Below are positions 63,590 to 64,000 of a stretch of DNA of 64,000 nucleotides, piece after piece; the stretch's first letter is position 1, and every line of letters starts with the position of its first letter. Made by a program: the position numbers and the translations under genes. Source of the DNA: Erpobdella octoculata (taxonomy: Eukaryota > Annelida > Clitellata > Hirudinida > Erpobdellidae); the NCBI GenBank assembly GCA_963978895.1, contig OZ022247.1, forward strand, positions 9,394,456 through 9,458,455. The letters run 5' to 3'. Under the pieces are notes generated by a model. It made no database searches. It was given only the letters and a program-made list of their open reading frames with translations, and was not told the origin of the DNA.

Positions 63590-64000
63590 CATCGCAAGAT
63601 TACTCCGCTAATGGCGAAGTTGAGCGATTCATGAAAACGGCACAACTAGAACGCAAGAATTGGCGTCAAGAACTAAACATTTTTCTTCGCCAATATCGTG
63701 CCACGCCCCACAGCACAACTGGTCGCCCCCTTGCGACAATGCTTTTTGGTCGTCCAATGAAAACAATCTTTCCATCATTCCCAGTCGATGACACACAAGA
63801 CGACAGATGTTTTCGTGAGAGGGACGCTCTTATGAAGTCTAAAATGAAAGAGTACGCCGATAAAAAAGCATATGTAAAACCATCGTCAATCAGCGAAGGT
63901 GACAAAGTCCTTGTGAAACAGCCAGCCACACACAACAAATTGCTTACACCATACATGCCAGTGCCGTACACAGTCACGTCGAAGAATCATTCCATGATCA
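63590..64000 (+). pseudogene. Gypsy-type integrase/pol C-terminal fragment, runs off window
   Basis: The open frame to the window end encodes NGEVERFMKTAQLERKNW, FLRQYRATPHSTTGRP, LFGRPMKTIFPSFP, MKEYADKK and GDKVLVKQPATHNKL. These are the end of the integrase catalytic core and the adjoining C-terminal region of Gypsy elements. NGEVERFMK to TAQLERKNW is shorter than usual by about ten residues, and sequence before SANGEVE does not look like integrase, so the copy is truncated and internally deleted. The frame has no stop before 64000. LFGRPMK-type sequence differs from the pol end of the 27.7-kb element, so it may be another family. Confidence 0.85.

Overview
This is animal (invertebrate metazoan) nuclear DNA. 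It is AT-rich, its genes have GT-AG introns, and it is crowded with microsatellites, DNA transposons, LINEs, LTR elements and tRNA-derived SINE-like repeats. The host genes are animal families: an endostatin/trimerisation-domain protein of the collagen XV/XVIII type, antistasin-like secreted peptides and an inward-rectifier K+ channel. I cannot place it in a phylum from sequence alone. There are no bacterial-type genes, operons or CRISPR arrays.

Layout. 1-5628 (+): the end of a very large Thr/Glu-rich extracellular-type protein made of about 26 tandem 71-residue units, most carrying an acidic-flanked Ser-Gly. 7.0-11.3 kb: a decayed LINE reverse transcriptase interrupted by a SINE and by a hAT derivative, then simple repeats. 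11.3-38.6 kb (+): seven in-phase exons (288 residues) encoding a collagen XV/XVIII-type trimerisation domain, hinge and endostatin domain. The endostatin fold is split by a 17.4-kb intron. The introns hold two apparently identical 2,597-bp hAT elements (each with a nested 717-bp MITE), a 5'-truncated LINE, a transposase-like pseudogene, a 355-bp tRNA-like tandem array, a defective LTR retrotransposon carrying a fold-back element, and long microsatellites.

38.6-52 kb: repeats plus two paralogous minus-strand antistasin-like genes, one complete over three exons (88 aa) and one with its last two exons visible. A 2-kb repeat element with internal 157-bp tandem units lies between them and reappears inverted at 60.5-62.0 kb. 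53.7-56.1 kb (-): a two-exon Kir channel of 522 aa. 57.7-58.3 kb: a 542-bp MITE whose ends match a 28-bp palindromic insertion at 52.4 kb. 63.6-64 kb (+): a Gypsy-type integrase/pol fragment running off the window.

How it fits together: the recognisable host genes are extracellular-matrix/secreted proteins and one ion channel. They are not a pathway. Most of the window records layered transposition, and target-site duplications (TSDs) can be read directly for six insertions. No new biochemical system is demonstrated. The strongest leads are the Ser-Gly/Thr repeat protein next to an endostatin gene with no visible collagen helix, the fold-back element with a readable empty site, and the terminal-repeat-only 28-bp insertion.
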